From Robbsia andropogonis (GTDB lineage: Bacteria > Pseudomonadota > Gammaproteobacteria > Burkholderiales > Burkholderiaceae), in assembly GCF_000970345.1 (NCBI RefSeq), contig NZ_LAQU01000009.1, positions 1 to 64,000 on the forward strand: a DNA stretch of 64,000 bases, in the 5' to 3' direction. The translations under genes and the position numbers were made by a program. Each line of letters begins with the position of its first letter. Position 1 is the first letter of the stretch. Shown here piece by piece: positions 51,380-59,244 of this stretch. Under the pieces are notes generated by a model, which was not told the origin of the DNA, did not search any database, and saw only the letters and a list, made by a program, of their open reading frames with translations.

Positions 51380-52369
51380 TCACACGATTGCCGGCCCGAC
51401 CACTTCGGTGATTAACTCCCGGAACCACGTGTTACCGTCGTCGGCGGCGAAATGGGCGTGCCAATGCAGGGTCACCTGCACCGCCGGCAACGGCACGGGC
51501 AAATCGAAGATATCAAATGCGCCACTGCGCTGGAAAATTTGCGCCAGCCGCCTCGGAATGGTGGCGAGATGATCCGTGACCGCGAGCACCGCAGGCAGCG
51601 ACGCAAAATGGGAGAGATCCAACGCCACATTGCGCGTCACCCGACGGGCACGCAAGGCATCATCGATACCCATATGGCTATGTTCCAGCGAGTTGACGCG
51701 CACATGCGATGCGCGCAGATAGTCCGCGAGTGGCATGATGCCGATGCTGCCCGTCGACTTACCGTCCGAATGCGACGTCGCCAATGCCGTCGCGGCGATG
51801 CGCCCTTTTGTGACCGTACTGCCGCCCGTCCGTTTTGCGCGACACATGCAAACGTAGTCTTCCTCGAACAATACCGCACTCTCGGTCTGCATCAGCAATT
51901 CCGGCAGGTGACCAATCGCACAATCCAGCCGGCTGCTGCGCAAGCGCTCGCCGATCAACGCGATGGGCGTGGGCACCACCTGGATCGATACACGCGGCGC
52001 CCGTTCCTGCAGCACCTCACATACGCGTGGCAGATATCCCAATTCACCGGCATCGGATAGCGAAAGCCGAAACGTCCGGCTGCTCGTCAGCGGATCAAAG
52101 CGCTCGGCATAGCGGAATGCCTCGCGCACCGTCTCCAGGGCCCGCGACACGATTGCCGACACCTCCAGCGCGGTCGGGGTGGGCTGCATGCTCGAACGCG
52201 TCCGGATAAATAACGGATCGTCGAACAACGTTCTGAGACGGCCAAGGGAATAACTGACGGCGGGCTGCGACAGCCCCAGGCGCTGGCCCGCCCGCGTCAA
52301 GCTGCCCTCCTCGATGATCGCCTGGAAGACGCGCAGCAGGTTCAAATCGACGTGGTCAATAGCATTCAT
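51380..52369 (-). CDS. LysR-family regulator, divergent from the iacFCD operon
   Basis: 329 aa. D-L-N-L-L-R-V-F-Q-A-I with S-L-T-R-A-G-Q-R-L-G-L-S-Q-P-A-V-S-Y-S-L-G-R-L-R forms the DNA-binding part, and a complete effector domain ends with V-T-L-H-W-H-A and W-F-R-E-L. It is divergent from iacF with a 222-bp promoter region containing inverted and tandem repeats. In Paraburkholderia phytofirmans PsJN a LysR regulator responding to dioxindole-3-acetate is reported to act on iac genes; this is the positional candidate. That assignment is inference. Confidence 0.9.
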   Translation of the reverse strand: MNAIDHVDLNLLRVFQAIIEEGSLTRAGQRLGLSQPAVSYSLGRLRTLFDDPLFIRTRSSMQPTPTALEVSAIVSRALETVREAFRYAERFDPLTSSRTFRLSLSDAGELGYLPRVCEVLQERAPRVSIQVVPTPIALIGERLRSSRLDCAIGHLPELLMQTESAVLFEEDYVCMCRAKRTGGSTVTKGRIAATALATSHSDGKSTGSIGIMPLADYLRASHVRVNSLEHSHMGIDDALRARRVTRNVALDLSHFASLPAVLAVTDHLATIPRRLAQIFQRSGAFDIFDLPVPLPAVQVTLHWHAHFAADDGNTWFRELITEVVGPAIV

Positions 52370-52432
52370 GGCGGCATCCGGTGGGTGGGTGCAACATAGG
52401 CCGGGGTCCGACAGTCCGGCATGTCTCGTCTA

Positions 52433-52474
52433 TTTATGGGACGGCGTATTGGGTTTATGGGACGGCGTATTGGG
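52433..52474. repeat. Perfect 21-bp tandem duplication in the iacF promoter region
   Basis: A 21-bp unit beginning TTTATGGGACGG and ending TATTGGG occurs twice without any gap (52433-52453 and 52454-52474). It lies between the LysR gene and iacF, 63-104 bp from the LysR start. It may duplicate a regulator half-site. Confidence 0.8.
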
Positions 52475-52480
52475 GGCATC

Positions 52481-52536
52481 AAATAAATTGAATTTATTTA
52501 CCTATCCATTTTTTATAGATTTGACGGATTTGTCAA
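52481..52536. promoter_or_regulatory. iacF promoter region with two inverted repeats
   Basis: AAATAAATT and AATTTATTT (52481-52499) form a perfect 9-bp inverted repeat around one G. TTGAC-N6-GTCAA (52521-52536) is a second inverted repeat that includes the 14-bp motif shared with 31803-31816. The whole stretch is strikingly AT-rich compared with its surroundings, as expected for a promoter and LysR site. Confidence 0.6.
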
Positions 52537-52591
52537 ACCTTCCTAACCTAGGTCCTCAAGCCGTTTCGCGATACAGCGAAGGAAGCACACC

Positions 52592-53620
52592 ATGACGTCC
52601 CCCAGCCTGTCCCCCGTTCTTCGTTCCCCGTCCGCGACGGCGAACGTGCCTGCACGCATCGCGGTACGCGTTGATCAGGTGATCGACGAAACCGACGACA
52701 TCCGGGTGTTCCACATCAGCCGGGTAGACGGGACGCCGTTCGATGCCTATGAAGCCGGCGCGCATGTCGACGTCATCCTGCCGGACGCACCAGTACGCCA
52801 ATATTCGCTCTGCGGCCAGCCTGCCAATCGGCAAACGCTGTGCTTCGCGGTCAAGCGGGAGGCGCATTCTCGCGGCGGCTCGCGTGCCATTCATGAACGA
52901 CTCACCGTTGGCAGCAAAATCGACGTCAGCGTTCCGCGCAACCTGTTCCGGCTCAGCGATGGCGCACGCGAGCATGTGTTGATCGCGGCCGGCATCGGCA
53001 TCACGCCATTGCTCAGCATGGCGTATCACTTGTTGGCACTGCCCGATTCCACCTTTACGCTGCATTACTTCGTGCGCTCCACGGCGCAAGCGGCGTTTGT
53101 ACCGCTGCTGACGTCCGAACCGTTCGCCAGGCACGTCGTGATGCATGCAGGCGTGGCGCCCGAGGCACTCGACGACGAATTGGCGAAGATTTTCCAGAGA
53201 TGTGGTTCGGATGCACACGCCTACACCTGCGGCCCTGGTGCATTCATGGATCACGTCATGGTGGTGGGCGAACGCACGCACCCGGCGGATAACCTGCATC
53301 TCGAACGCTTCAGCGCCGAGCCCGCACCAATGGTCGCGGATACCCCCGCACCCGGCGCTTTCGACGTCGTTCTGGCAAATAGCGGACAACGGGTGACGGT
53401 AAGCGCCGGGACAACGATCGTCGATGCCCTGGCCGGCATCGGCATCGAAATCGACACGTCCTGTGGGGAAGGCATTTGCGGCACCTGCATCGTCGACGTC
53501 GTCGATGGCGAACCGGATCATCGCGATCACTGCCTGAGTAAAGCGGAACGCGCGGCGAACAAGACGATTTGTTGTTGTGTATCACGGGCGAAGAGCGCCG
53601 TGATCACGTTGGACATTTAA
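52592..53620 (+). CDS. iacF: Dioxygenase reductase component (IacF; FMN/NAD domain plus plant-type [2Fe-2S])
   Basis: 342 aa with GGAAG six bases before the ATG. The order is flavin domain (R-Q-Y-S-L-C-G), NAD-binding domain (I-A-A-G-I-G-I-T-P-L-L-S-M-A, Y-T-C-G-P) and a C-terminal plant-type ferredoxin with C-G-E-G-I-C-G-T-C and a distal Cys cluster (I-C-C-C). This is the phthalate-dioxygenase-reductase/VanB architecture, which feeds a Rieske oxygenase directly without a separate ferredoxin. It heads the plus-strand iac genes and is the expected electron donor for IacCD. Confidence 0.87.
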   Translation: MTSPSLSPVLRSPSATANVPARIAVRVDQVIDETDDIRVFHISRVDGTPFDAYEAGAHVDVILPDAPVRQYSLCGQPANRQTLCFAVKREAHSRGGSRAIHERLTVGSKIDVSVPRNLFRLSDGAREHVLIAAGIGITPLLSMAYHLLALPDSTFTLHYFVRSTAQAAFVPLLTSEPFARHVVMHAGVAPEALDDELAKIFQRCGSDAHAYTCGPGAFMDHVMVVGERTHPADNLHLERFSAEPAPMVADTPAPGAFDVVLANSGQRVTVSAGTTIVDALAGIGIEIDTSCGEGICGTCIVDVVDGEPDHRDHCLSKAERAANKTICCCVSRAKSAVITLDI

Positions 53621-53634
53621 GGTTTGCCCCCGTA

Positions 53635-53658
53635 GCCCCCCACTGCGGGGCCTTTTTT
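53635..53658 (+). terminator. Intrinsic terminator/attenuator between iacF and iacC
   Basis: GCCCC (53635-53639) pairs with GGGGC (53647-53651) around a 7-nt loop, followed by C and six T. It stands in the 52-bp gap between two genes that should work together, so it may lower or uncouple expression of iacC from iacF. Confidence 0.6.
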
Positions 53659-53672
53659 CCGAGAGTTGAATA

Positions 53673-55016
53673 ATGAGCGATTCGTCCCTTCACATCATTG
53701 ATTGCACGGCGCTGAAGGATCGCGGTGCCATGCACGCTCGCGCCGGCACCGACCGGATCGCCCCGTCGATGTATCACGATCCGGCGCTGTTCGAAGCTGA
53801 GCTCGAGCACATCTTCTACAAGACCTGGATCTGGGTAGCGCATGAAAGCGAAATCCCGAACGTCGGGGATTTCCGGACGACGACCATCGGCCGTCAACCC
53901 GTGATTGTCGTACGTGACAAGACTGGTCAAGTGCGCGTCTTGCAGAATCGTTGCCGCCACCGTGCGGCCACGGTCTGCGAACAACACAAAGGCAACGCAA
54001 AAGGTTTTACCTGCCCCTACCACAGTTGGAGCTATGGCCTCGATGGTGCCCTGCGCGCACTGCCATACGGCGATGGCTATGAAGGAGTGATAGAGAAAAG
54101 CGAACTGCCACTGGTCAGCTTGCGGGTGGGCATGTATGCCGGACTGATCTTTGCAAGCTTCAACGAAGACATCGAACCGCTGGAAGATTTCCTCGGCGGC
54201 GCAAAACCGTGGATCGACCTGTTCATGAAACAAGGCGCGGGCTATCCGGTGAAGGCAAACGGCGAGCACAAGTTCAAGTTCAAGGGCAATTGGAAAATCC
54301 AATTGGAGAACACGACGGACCTTTATCACTTCCCCGTGGTACATAAGTCATGGTTGAAGTCGATCGATGCGGAAACCGAGAAGATCGTCACCAGCTTCAT
54401 GACCGACGACGGGGCATTCTGCCGTGGCCTCGGTAATGGTCATAGCCTGGCCGTATTGATGCCGAACCTGGTGGACCTTGACAAGGACGATGGCGCGCCG
54501 CTGCCGGAACGCTTCACGCCGCTGATCGAGAAGCTGTCCGGCAGGCATTCGCCGGAAGCAGTACGACGCATCGTGCGGTCACTGCTCGGCGTGGGATTCA
54601 ACCTGAACCTGTTCCCGAATCTGGCGTTATCGATGGCGTTCTTTCGTGTGCTCCGTCCCCTCTCGGCCGAGGAAACGGAAATTCGTCACGTCGCGCTGGG
54701 CATGGATGGCGGACCGGACGAGGCAAACCAGGAGCGCCTGCGCATTCACGAACACTTTCAAGGCCCGTTCGGCTTCGGCAGCCCGGACGACGCCGAAGCG
54801 TGGGAACGGGTGCAGCGCGGTGCCCATGCCGGCCCCGACGTGCCGATTCTCGTTAATCGCGGCCTGAATCGCGAAGCCCGGTCGGACAATGGCGAAACCA
54901 CCGCGCACTCCACCGACGAGACGGGCATGAGAGAGGCGTACAAGATGTGGCGCAAGATGATGGAAGATGGTGAAGCCGCGGCGGCAGCGCGTTCGGGCGG
55001 CACGGAGAAAGCGTAA
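53673..55016 (+). CDS. iacC: Rieske ring-hydroxylating dioxygenase alpha subunit (IacC)
   Basis: 447 aa. Rieske ligands C94-R-H96 and C114-P-Y-H117; mononuclear iron ligands H219 and H224 with D216 in T-D-L-Y-H-F-P-V-V-H. It lies directly before the beta subunit gene with overlapping stop and start, and with its reductase gene upstream. The set of neighbours (iacA, B, D, E, F, G, H) identifies this as the iac oxygenase, which acts on a ring-oxidised indole-3-acetate intermediate on the way to catechol. Alone, the sequence would only say aromatic or benzoate-type dioxygenase. Confidence 0.87.
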   Translation: MSDSSLHIIDCTALKDRGAMHARAGTDRIAPSMYHDPALFEAELEHIFYKTWIWVAHESEIPNVGDFRTTTIGRQPVIVVRDKTGQVRVLQNRCRHRAATVCEQHKGNAKGFTCPYHSWSYGLDGALRALPYGDGYEGVIEKSELPLVSLRVGMYAGLIFASFNEDIEPLEDFLGGAKPWIDLFMKQGAGYPVKANGEHKFKFKGNWKIQLENTTDLYHFPVVHKSWLKSIDAETEKIVTSFMTDDGAFCRGLGNGHSLAVLMPNLVDLDKDDGAPLPERFTPLIEKLSGRHSPEAVRRIVRSLLGVGFNLNLFPNLALSMAFFRVLRPLSAEETEIRHVALGMDGGPDEANQERLRIHEHFQGPFGFGSPDDAEAWERVQRGAHAGPDVPILVNRGLNREARSDNGETTAHSTDETGMREAYKMWRKMMEDGEAAAAARSGGTEKA

Positions 55017-55531
55017 TGAACAACAATGACATGACGATAACCGCGACCTCCGCCGCTTTTGCCAGTGCGATTGAATTGATCTGGCGCGAAGCCGAACTGC
55101 TGGACAAGAAGGACTACCATGCCTGGCTTACGCTGTGGACCGAAACCGGCCATTACACGGTGCCGATCGACCAGCAGACCACGGACTTCGCCAGCACGTT
55201 GAACTACGTCTACGACGACCACGTCATGCGCGGCCTGCGCGTGGAGCGAATGACGTGTGGCTTCTCCTCTTCGGCAAGCGACGCGGCGCGTACCGTACGT
55301 TCGGTGTCCCGCTTCACGAAGGGCGGCGAGCCCGACGCCGACAACATTATCGAAGTGCGCTCGGCGCAGATTGTCGCGGCCTGCAAGCGCGGTGTGACGA
55401 CGATGTTCGCGGCCGACCTGACACATCGCATCGCCCTGGGTGTGGCACCCGGTGACGCGAGAATCGTCGACAAGGTGATTCGCCTGGTCGACTCAGAAGA
55501 AGCACTGAACGCCATCGGTTTCCTGCTCTGA
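55016..55531 (+). CDS. iacD: Ring-hydroxylating dioxygenase beta subunit (IacD)
   Basis: 171 aa; the ATG overlaps the alpha-subunit stop (TAATG). The small-subunit fold is suggested by E-A-E-L-L-D-K-K-D-Y-H-A-W-L-T-L-W, V-Y-D-D-H-V-M-R-G-L-R-V-E-R and the late R-I-V-D-K-V-I-R-L-V. It forms the terminal oxygenase with IacC. It precedes the tautomerase-like gene by 7 bp. Confidence 0.87.
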   Translation: MNNNDMTITATSAAFASAIELIWREAELLDKKDYHAWLTLWTETGHYTVPIDQQTTDFASTLNYVYDDHVMRGLRVERMTCGFSSSASDAARTVRSVSRFTKGGEPDADNIIEVRSAQIVAACKRGVTTMFAADLTHRIALGVAPGDARIVDKVIRLVDSEEALNAIGFLL

Positions 55532-55538
55532 ACCAACG

Positions 55539-55934
55539 ATGCCGACATTGCAGATTCACCTTGCGCAGGGTCATGACGCCTCGCAGAAAGCCGCGCTGAT
55601 CGCGGCCCTGAGCCACGCCACCGTAGAAGCGCTGACGGTACCAATCGAATCCGTGCGCATCATGATTGAAGATTATGCGGCAATCGATCACGGTGCGGCA
55701 GGCAACGCGGTCCCCGCCGCCGCGTCGCGCGCCGAAGCGCCATCGCCCATTGTCTTCGCCTTATTGATCGCCGGTCGTACGGCGGCGCAAAAGGCCGCCT
55801 TGATCGCGCAGATCGATCGCGCCTGCGTCACCGTGCTCGGCGCCACCCGTGAGCCGAGCCGCATCTTCATCAAGGACATCCCGAATACCGATTTCGGATT
55901 GGCGGGCCAGACCGCGCGGTCGCTGGGTCGATGA
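55539..55934 (+). CDS. Fused tandem 4-oxalocrotonate tautomerase-like protein (IacY-like?)
   Basis: 131 aa made of two similar halves. Half 1 starts M-P-T-L-Q-I with A-S-Q-K-A-A-L-I-A-A-L, V-R-I-M-I-E-D-Y. Half 2 starts S-P-I-V-F-A-L with A-Q-K-A-A-L-I-A-Q-I, S-R-I-F-I-K-D-I. Only half 1 keeps an N-terminal catalytic Pro. It sits between iacD and iacH. In Paraburkholderia phytofirmans a tautomerase-superfamily gene is reported to help remove dioxindole-3-acetate; this is the likely equivalent, but I cannot confirm identity. Confidence 0.75.
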   Translation: MPTLQIHLAQGHDASQKAALIAALSHATVEALTVPIESVRIMIEDYAAIDHGAAGNAVPAAASRAEAPSPIVFALLIAGRTAAQKAALIAQIDRACVTVLGATREPSRIFIKDIPNTDFGLAGQTARSLGR

Positions 55935-55989
55935 CGCATAGGACGTACTGCATCCCGGGCGCCCGTGCGCCCTTTCGCGGAGCGATGAC

Positions 55990-57126
55990 ATGAATGAACT
56001 TGTTTCCACCTTCACGCTGGCGCCGGCGGCACCGAACGGCCTGTCGATCGTCGTCAAGGACACGATCGACATCGCGGGCATGCGCACCGTGGCCGGCAGC
56101 CGCGCATTGGCCGAGGTCGCGCCCGCCACGCGACACGCCGACGTTGTCACCCGGCTGCTCGACCGTGGCTGGACGATCACCGGGAAGGCGAACATGCACG
56201 AACTCGCCTTTGGCATGACTGGCATCAATGCCTTCACCGGAACAGCCACGAATCCGCAGGACCCTGCGCGCGTACCGGGCGGTTCATCGAGCGGCAGCGC
56301 CGCTGCCGTGGGCGCGGGGCTGGCCAATGCATCGCTCGGCACCGATACCGGTGGGTCCATACGTGGTCCGGCCGCCTGCTGCGGCGTCATCGGCCTGAAA
56401 CCCACGTTTGGACGCGTCAGTCGCGTGGGCGTGGCGCCGGACTATACGACACTCGACTGCGTCGGTCCGTTCGCACGCGACATGGACATCATCGAGCGTG
56501 TGATGCAAGCGCTGACCGACGATTTCGACATGGAGAGCACACAGCGCGCCGACGGTCGATATCGCCTCGCCGTCTTGCAACCGCCTTGTAACCCGACAAT
56601 CGCCCAAGGCGTGGCGAACGCGATCGCCGCGACCGGGCTGGACACGCTGTCGGTCATGCTGCCGGATATGCCGGACGCATTCGATGCGGGCCTGACGATC
56701 ATCAACACGGAAACGGCGCAGGCCTTTGGTCACTTGACGAACCGTGGTCTGCTGCAAGCCGATCTGGAAGCGCGTCTCGATAACGCCAAAAAAACCACGG
56801 AAGACGCCATTGCCCGCGCCGAAGCAGTCCGTAGTCGCTTTACCCAGGCCGTGGATGCGATCCTAGATCAGGCAGACGTACTCGTCATGCCGACCATGCC
56901 GGAACTGCCGATCACGGTGGCGCAGGCGTTGGCCGGTGTATCGGTAATCAATGTCTCAGCACTGATTCGCCCCTTCAATCTCAGCGGCCATCCCGCGCTG
57001 AGTCTGCCGGTGCCATTGCCCGGTCTGACCATCAAGGGAGGATTGCAGATCATCGGTCGACATGGCGCCGACGAGATGGTCTGCGCGGTCGCTCGCGTAT
57101 TCGAGTCAGCATTGAAAACGCCGTGA
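55990..57126 (+). CDS. iacH: Amidase-signature hydrolase (IacH)
   Basis: 378 aa. The Ser-cisSer-Lys triad is complete: K23 in V-V-K-D-T-I-D-I-A-G, the loop P-G-G-S-S-S-G-S near 97-103, and the nucleophile S123 in T-D-T-G-G-S-I-R-G. The C-terminal F-N-L-S-G-H-P-A-L-S-L-P-V-P segment is typical. At 378 aa it is shorter than most family members (about 460). It is the last plus-strand iac gene, followed by a strong terminator. It probably cleaves an amide bond of an opened oxindole intermediate, as proposed for IacH. Confidence 0.88.
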   Translation: MNELVSTFTLAPAAPNGLSIVVKDTIDIAGMRTVAGSRALAEVAPATRHADVVTRLLDRGWTITGKANMHELAFGMTGINAFTGTATNPQDPARVPGGSSSGSAAAVGAGLANASLGTDTGGSIRGPAACCGVIGLKPTFGRVSRVGVAPDYTTLDCVGPFARDMDIIERVMQALTDDFDMESTQRADGRYRLAVLQPPCNPTIAQGVANAIAATGLDTLSVMLPDMPDAFDAGLTIINTETAQAFGHLTNRGLLQADLEARLDNAKKTTEDAIARAEAVRSRFTQAVDAILDQADVLVMPTMPELPITVAQALAGVSVINVSALIRPFNLSGHPALSLPVPLPGLTIKGGLQIIGRHGADEMVCAVARVFESALKTP

Positions 57127-57156
57127 ACGGCACATTCCCACACGGTTGATAGAGAG

Positions 57157-57191
57157 AGAGACAGCGTGCATGTCGCACCCTGTCTCTTTTT
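57157..57191 (+). terminator. Strong rho-independent terminator after iacH
   Basis: AGAGACAG (57157-57164) pairs with CTGTCTCT (57180-57187), extended by GTGC/GCAC after one mismatch, loop of 5 nt, then a run of five T. It separates the convergent plus- and minus-strand iac genes. Confidence 0.85.
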
Positions 57192-57218
57192 GCATCGTGG
57201 CGACGCCCGCCATGCACA

Positions 57219-57734
57219 TCATGGGGTGTGCGCCGCCACGCGCGCCAGCGAATGAAATGCCCGCGCGAAATAGACGAGCCCATCGCGGTCCGGTTGCAAT
57301 GTGATGCGTTCGATTCGCACGAAAAACACCGAGTGGGTACCCACCTGCTTGCATTCTTCGATCACGCCTTCCAGCGCTGCCACGGCGCTGGACAATACCG
57401 GTACGCCGGTGTCACCCATCCGCCAGTCACACGTTGCAAAACGCTCCTCGATCGATCCACCTTGCGCGCCGGCGAACACCATTGCCGTACCCTGGCATGT
57501 CCCTGACAGCATATTGACTGCGAGGCGGCCGTTCTTCGCAAGTACATCATGTGCCCGCGCCTGCTGGTTGATGCACAGCAGCAAGGTGGGTGGCGTATCG
57601 GTCACGGAGCAGACCGCACTCGCGGTGATGCCGCATAGTCCTGCTTCGCCATCGCTGGTGATCACATTGACACCGGCCGGCAATGACGCCATCGCGTCCC
57701 GGAATTGCAGCCGGATGGCTTCCGTATCGACCAT
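57219..57734 (-). CDS. iacG: Flavin reductase (IacG, HpaC-like)
   Basis: 171 aa. The flavin reductase domain reads F-R-D-A-M-A-S-L-P-A-G-V-N-V-I-T, G-I-T-A-S-A-V-C-S-V, P-P-T-L-L-L-C-I-N, and a late H-S-V-F-F-V-R-I. It supplies reduced flavin to a two-component monooxygenase, here IacA encoded at 59245. It is the most distal minus-strand iac gene, separated from iacE by 352 bp, so it may have its own promoter. Confidence 0.87.
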   Translation of the reverse strand: MVDTEAIRLQFRDAMASLPAGVNVITSDGEAGLCGITASAVCSVTDTPPTLLLCINQQARAHDVLAKNGRLAVNMLSGTCQGTAMVFAGAQGGSIEERFATCDWRMGDTGVPVLSSAVAALEGVIEECKQVGTHSVFFVRIERITLQPDRDGLVYFARAFHSLARVAAHTP

Positions 57735-58086
57735 GATTCCTCCCGATATTCTCGACGTCGCCGCACCGGCAACCCACCATCACAATACGGTTCGTTATGC
57801 AGAAGGTCAAACAAGCGACATTCATGACGTAAAGTCACCCGGCTCATTCTCTTGCGAGCCAATGTCGCGCCGCTGCCTTCACCACTTCATGCCAATGACA
57901 TTTCGCTGATGATGTCCGTACCCGCAACGGGGCGCGTCACACCGCCTTCATGCGGGTTGCCGATGAAGGCAGGCCCGCATGCCTCATCCGTCACGGGCCT
58001 CCGATGCCGACTGCCGCTGGCGCACGGCCCGCGGGCGGGAGGCGCAGCGGGAAAGCCACATAAAACGCGATTGCGGTCGTCGCCCG
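57735..58086. other. 352-bp intergenic region between iacE and iacG
   Basis: No supported gene on either strand; only short GC-rich reading frames. A gap of this size inside an otherwise compact gene run suggests a separate promoter for iacG or a lost gene. I see no recognisable remnant or operator. Confidence 0.4.
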
Positions 58087-58842
58087 TCATCGCATGTACA
58101 AACCGCCGTTTATATCCCAGCACGCGCCTGTCGCGAAATACGCGTTTTCCGCGGCGAGCATGATCACCGCCTCCGCGATATATTCCGGCGCTCCCAAACG
58201 GCCGGCGGGGATGTTCGCAATGACCTGCCGCAGTCGTTCCGGCGGTACACTCTGGTGCACGATCGGCAGATCCAGCGGGCCGGGGGAGACCGCGTTAACC
58301 GTCACGCCCAACGGTCCCAGGTCACGCGCGAACACCTTCGTCAAGGTCAACACCCCACCCTTCGCCGCGGCATAATGGGCGCCGGTCGCGGACCCGCCGT
58401 TTTGTCCGGCGAGCGAGGCTATGTTGACGATCCGGCCAACCTTGTTCACTCCGAAATAGGTGCCGAACACCTGGCAGCCAAACAACACGCTACGCAGGTT
58501 CACATTCATTACCAGATCAAATTGCTCGGCAGTGATTTCCATCACCGGAACGACTTGTGTCGTACTGGCGTTGTTGACCAACACGTCGATCCGGTTCCAG
58601 CGCGACAGCATCGCATCGCGCGCCGATTCAAATGCGGCCTTCGACGTGACGTCCAGCGGTAGCGCAAACGCAGTGCTCCCGTCCGCACTCAATTCGGCGG
58701 CTACCTTGATTGCCTCGTCCACCGCGATGTCGCCGATGGCGACGCGATAGCCGGCGCGATGAAAGGCACGCGCAATGACTTCGCCAAGACCGCGTGCACC
58801 ACCAGTGACCAGAACGACGCGTGACGCTTCCGTGTGCCTCAT
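58087..58842 (-). CDS. iacE: Short-chain dehydrogenase/reductase (IacE)
   Basis: 251 aa. V-T-G-G-A-R-G-L-G cofactor loop, N-N-A-S, catalytic Ser in N-I-A-S-L-A-G and intact Y-A-A-A-K. The C-terminus has N-A-V-S-P-G-P and the Y-F-A-T-G-A-C-W-D-I-N-G-G-L end typical of classical SDRs. It lies 9 bp behind iacB. IacE is thought to reduce or oxidise an indole-3-acetate intermediate. Confidence 0.87.
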   Translation of the reverse strand: MRHTEASRVVLVTGGARGLGEVIARAFHRAGYRVAIGDIAVDEAIKVAAELSADGSTAFALPLDVTSKAAFESARDAMLSRWNRIDVLVNNASTTQVVPVMEITAEQFDLVMNVNLRSVLFGCQVFGTYFGVNKVGRIVNIASLAGQNGGSATGAHYAAAKGGVLTLTKVFARDLGPLGVTVNAVSPGPLDLPIVHQSVPPERLRQVIANIPAGRLGAPEYIAEAVIMLAAENAYFATGACWDINGGLYMR

Positions 58843-58851
58843 CCGCGCCTC

Positions 58852-59217
58852 CTATTGCGCATCCGCCGGGACGGTCAGCGCGCGGCCGACGCGCGCCTCG
58901 ATCTTGCCGTACCGCCAGAGGTTATGCTCACCAACGTGTGTCGTGCGGTACAAATTGCACACCGCCGTCACGGTCTCGAAATCCTTGACGTCGGCCATGA
59001 TGTAGAACGTCCAGTTATTCGCATCGCCGTTCCCTACGACCAGACGGTCATCATCCATGATACCGAGTACGGATACCCCTTCCATCTGCTCGACCGACTT
59101 CAACATCTGGCCATACGCCCGCCAGACCGTGCTGATCTGATCGCGCGGCAAATCGAAAAAATTCTGTGTCACGCTGCAGCAGAAAAGGACGCGCAGCGGC
59201 GTTACGGTTTCACTCAT
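58852..59217 (-). CDS. iacB: Small conserved iac protein (IacB)
   Basis: 121 aa, soluble, no signal peptide. R-V-L-F-C-C-S-V-T-Q-N-F-F-D-L-P-R-D-Q, then M-E-G-V-S-V-L-G-I-M-D-D-D-R, F-Y-I-M-A-D-V-K and L-W-R-Y-G-K-I-E-A-R-V-G-R-A-L look like a dimeric alpha-beta barrel. The position between iacA and iacE, and the size, match iacB of known clusters. No activity is established for IacB. Confidence 0.75.
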   Translation of the reverse strand: MSETVTPLRVLFCCSVTQNFFDLPRDQISTVWRAYGQMLKSVEQMEGVSVLGIMDDDRLVVGNGDANNWTFYIMADVKDFETVTAVCNLYRTTHVGEHNLWRYGKIEARVGRALTVPADAQ

Positions 59218-59244
59218 GACAGGTCGATCCTTTGAGAAACGTGT

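Noticed and set aside
52433-52474. CRISPR or transposon terminal repeat
   Set aside because: Only two abutting copies with no spacer, no cas genes and no transposase; it is a simple tandem duplication.
52556-53530. 324-codon minus-strand open frame opposite iacF
   Set aside because: Antisense shadow; the plus strand carries a complete reductase with flavin, NAD and Fe-S motifs.
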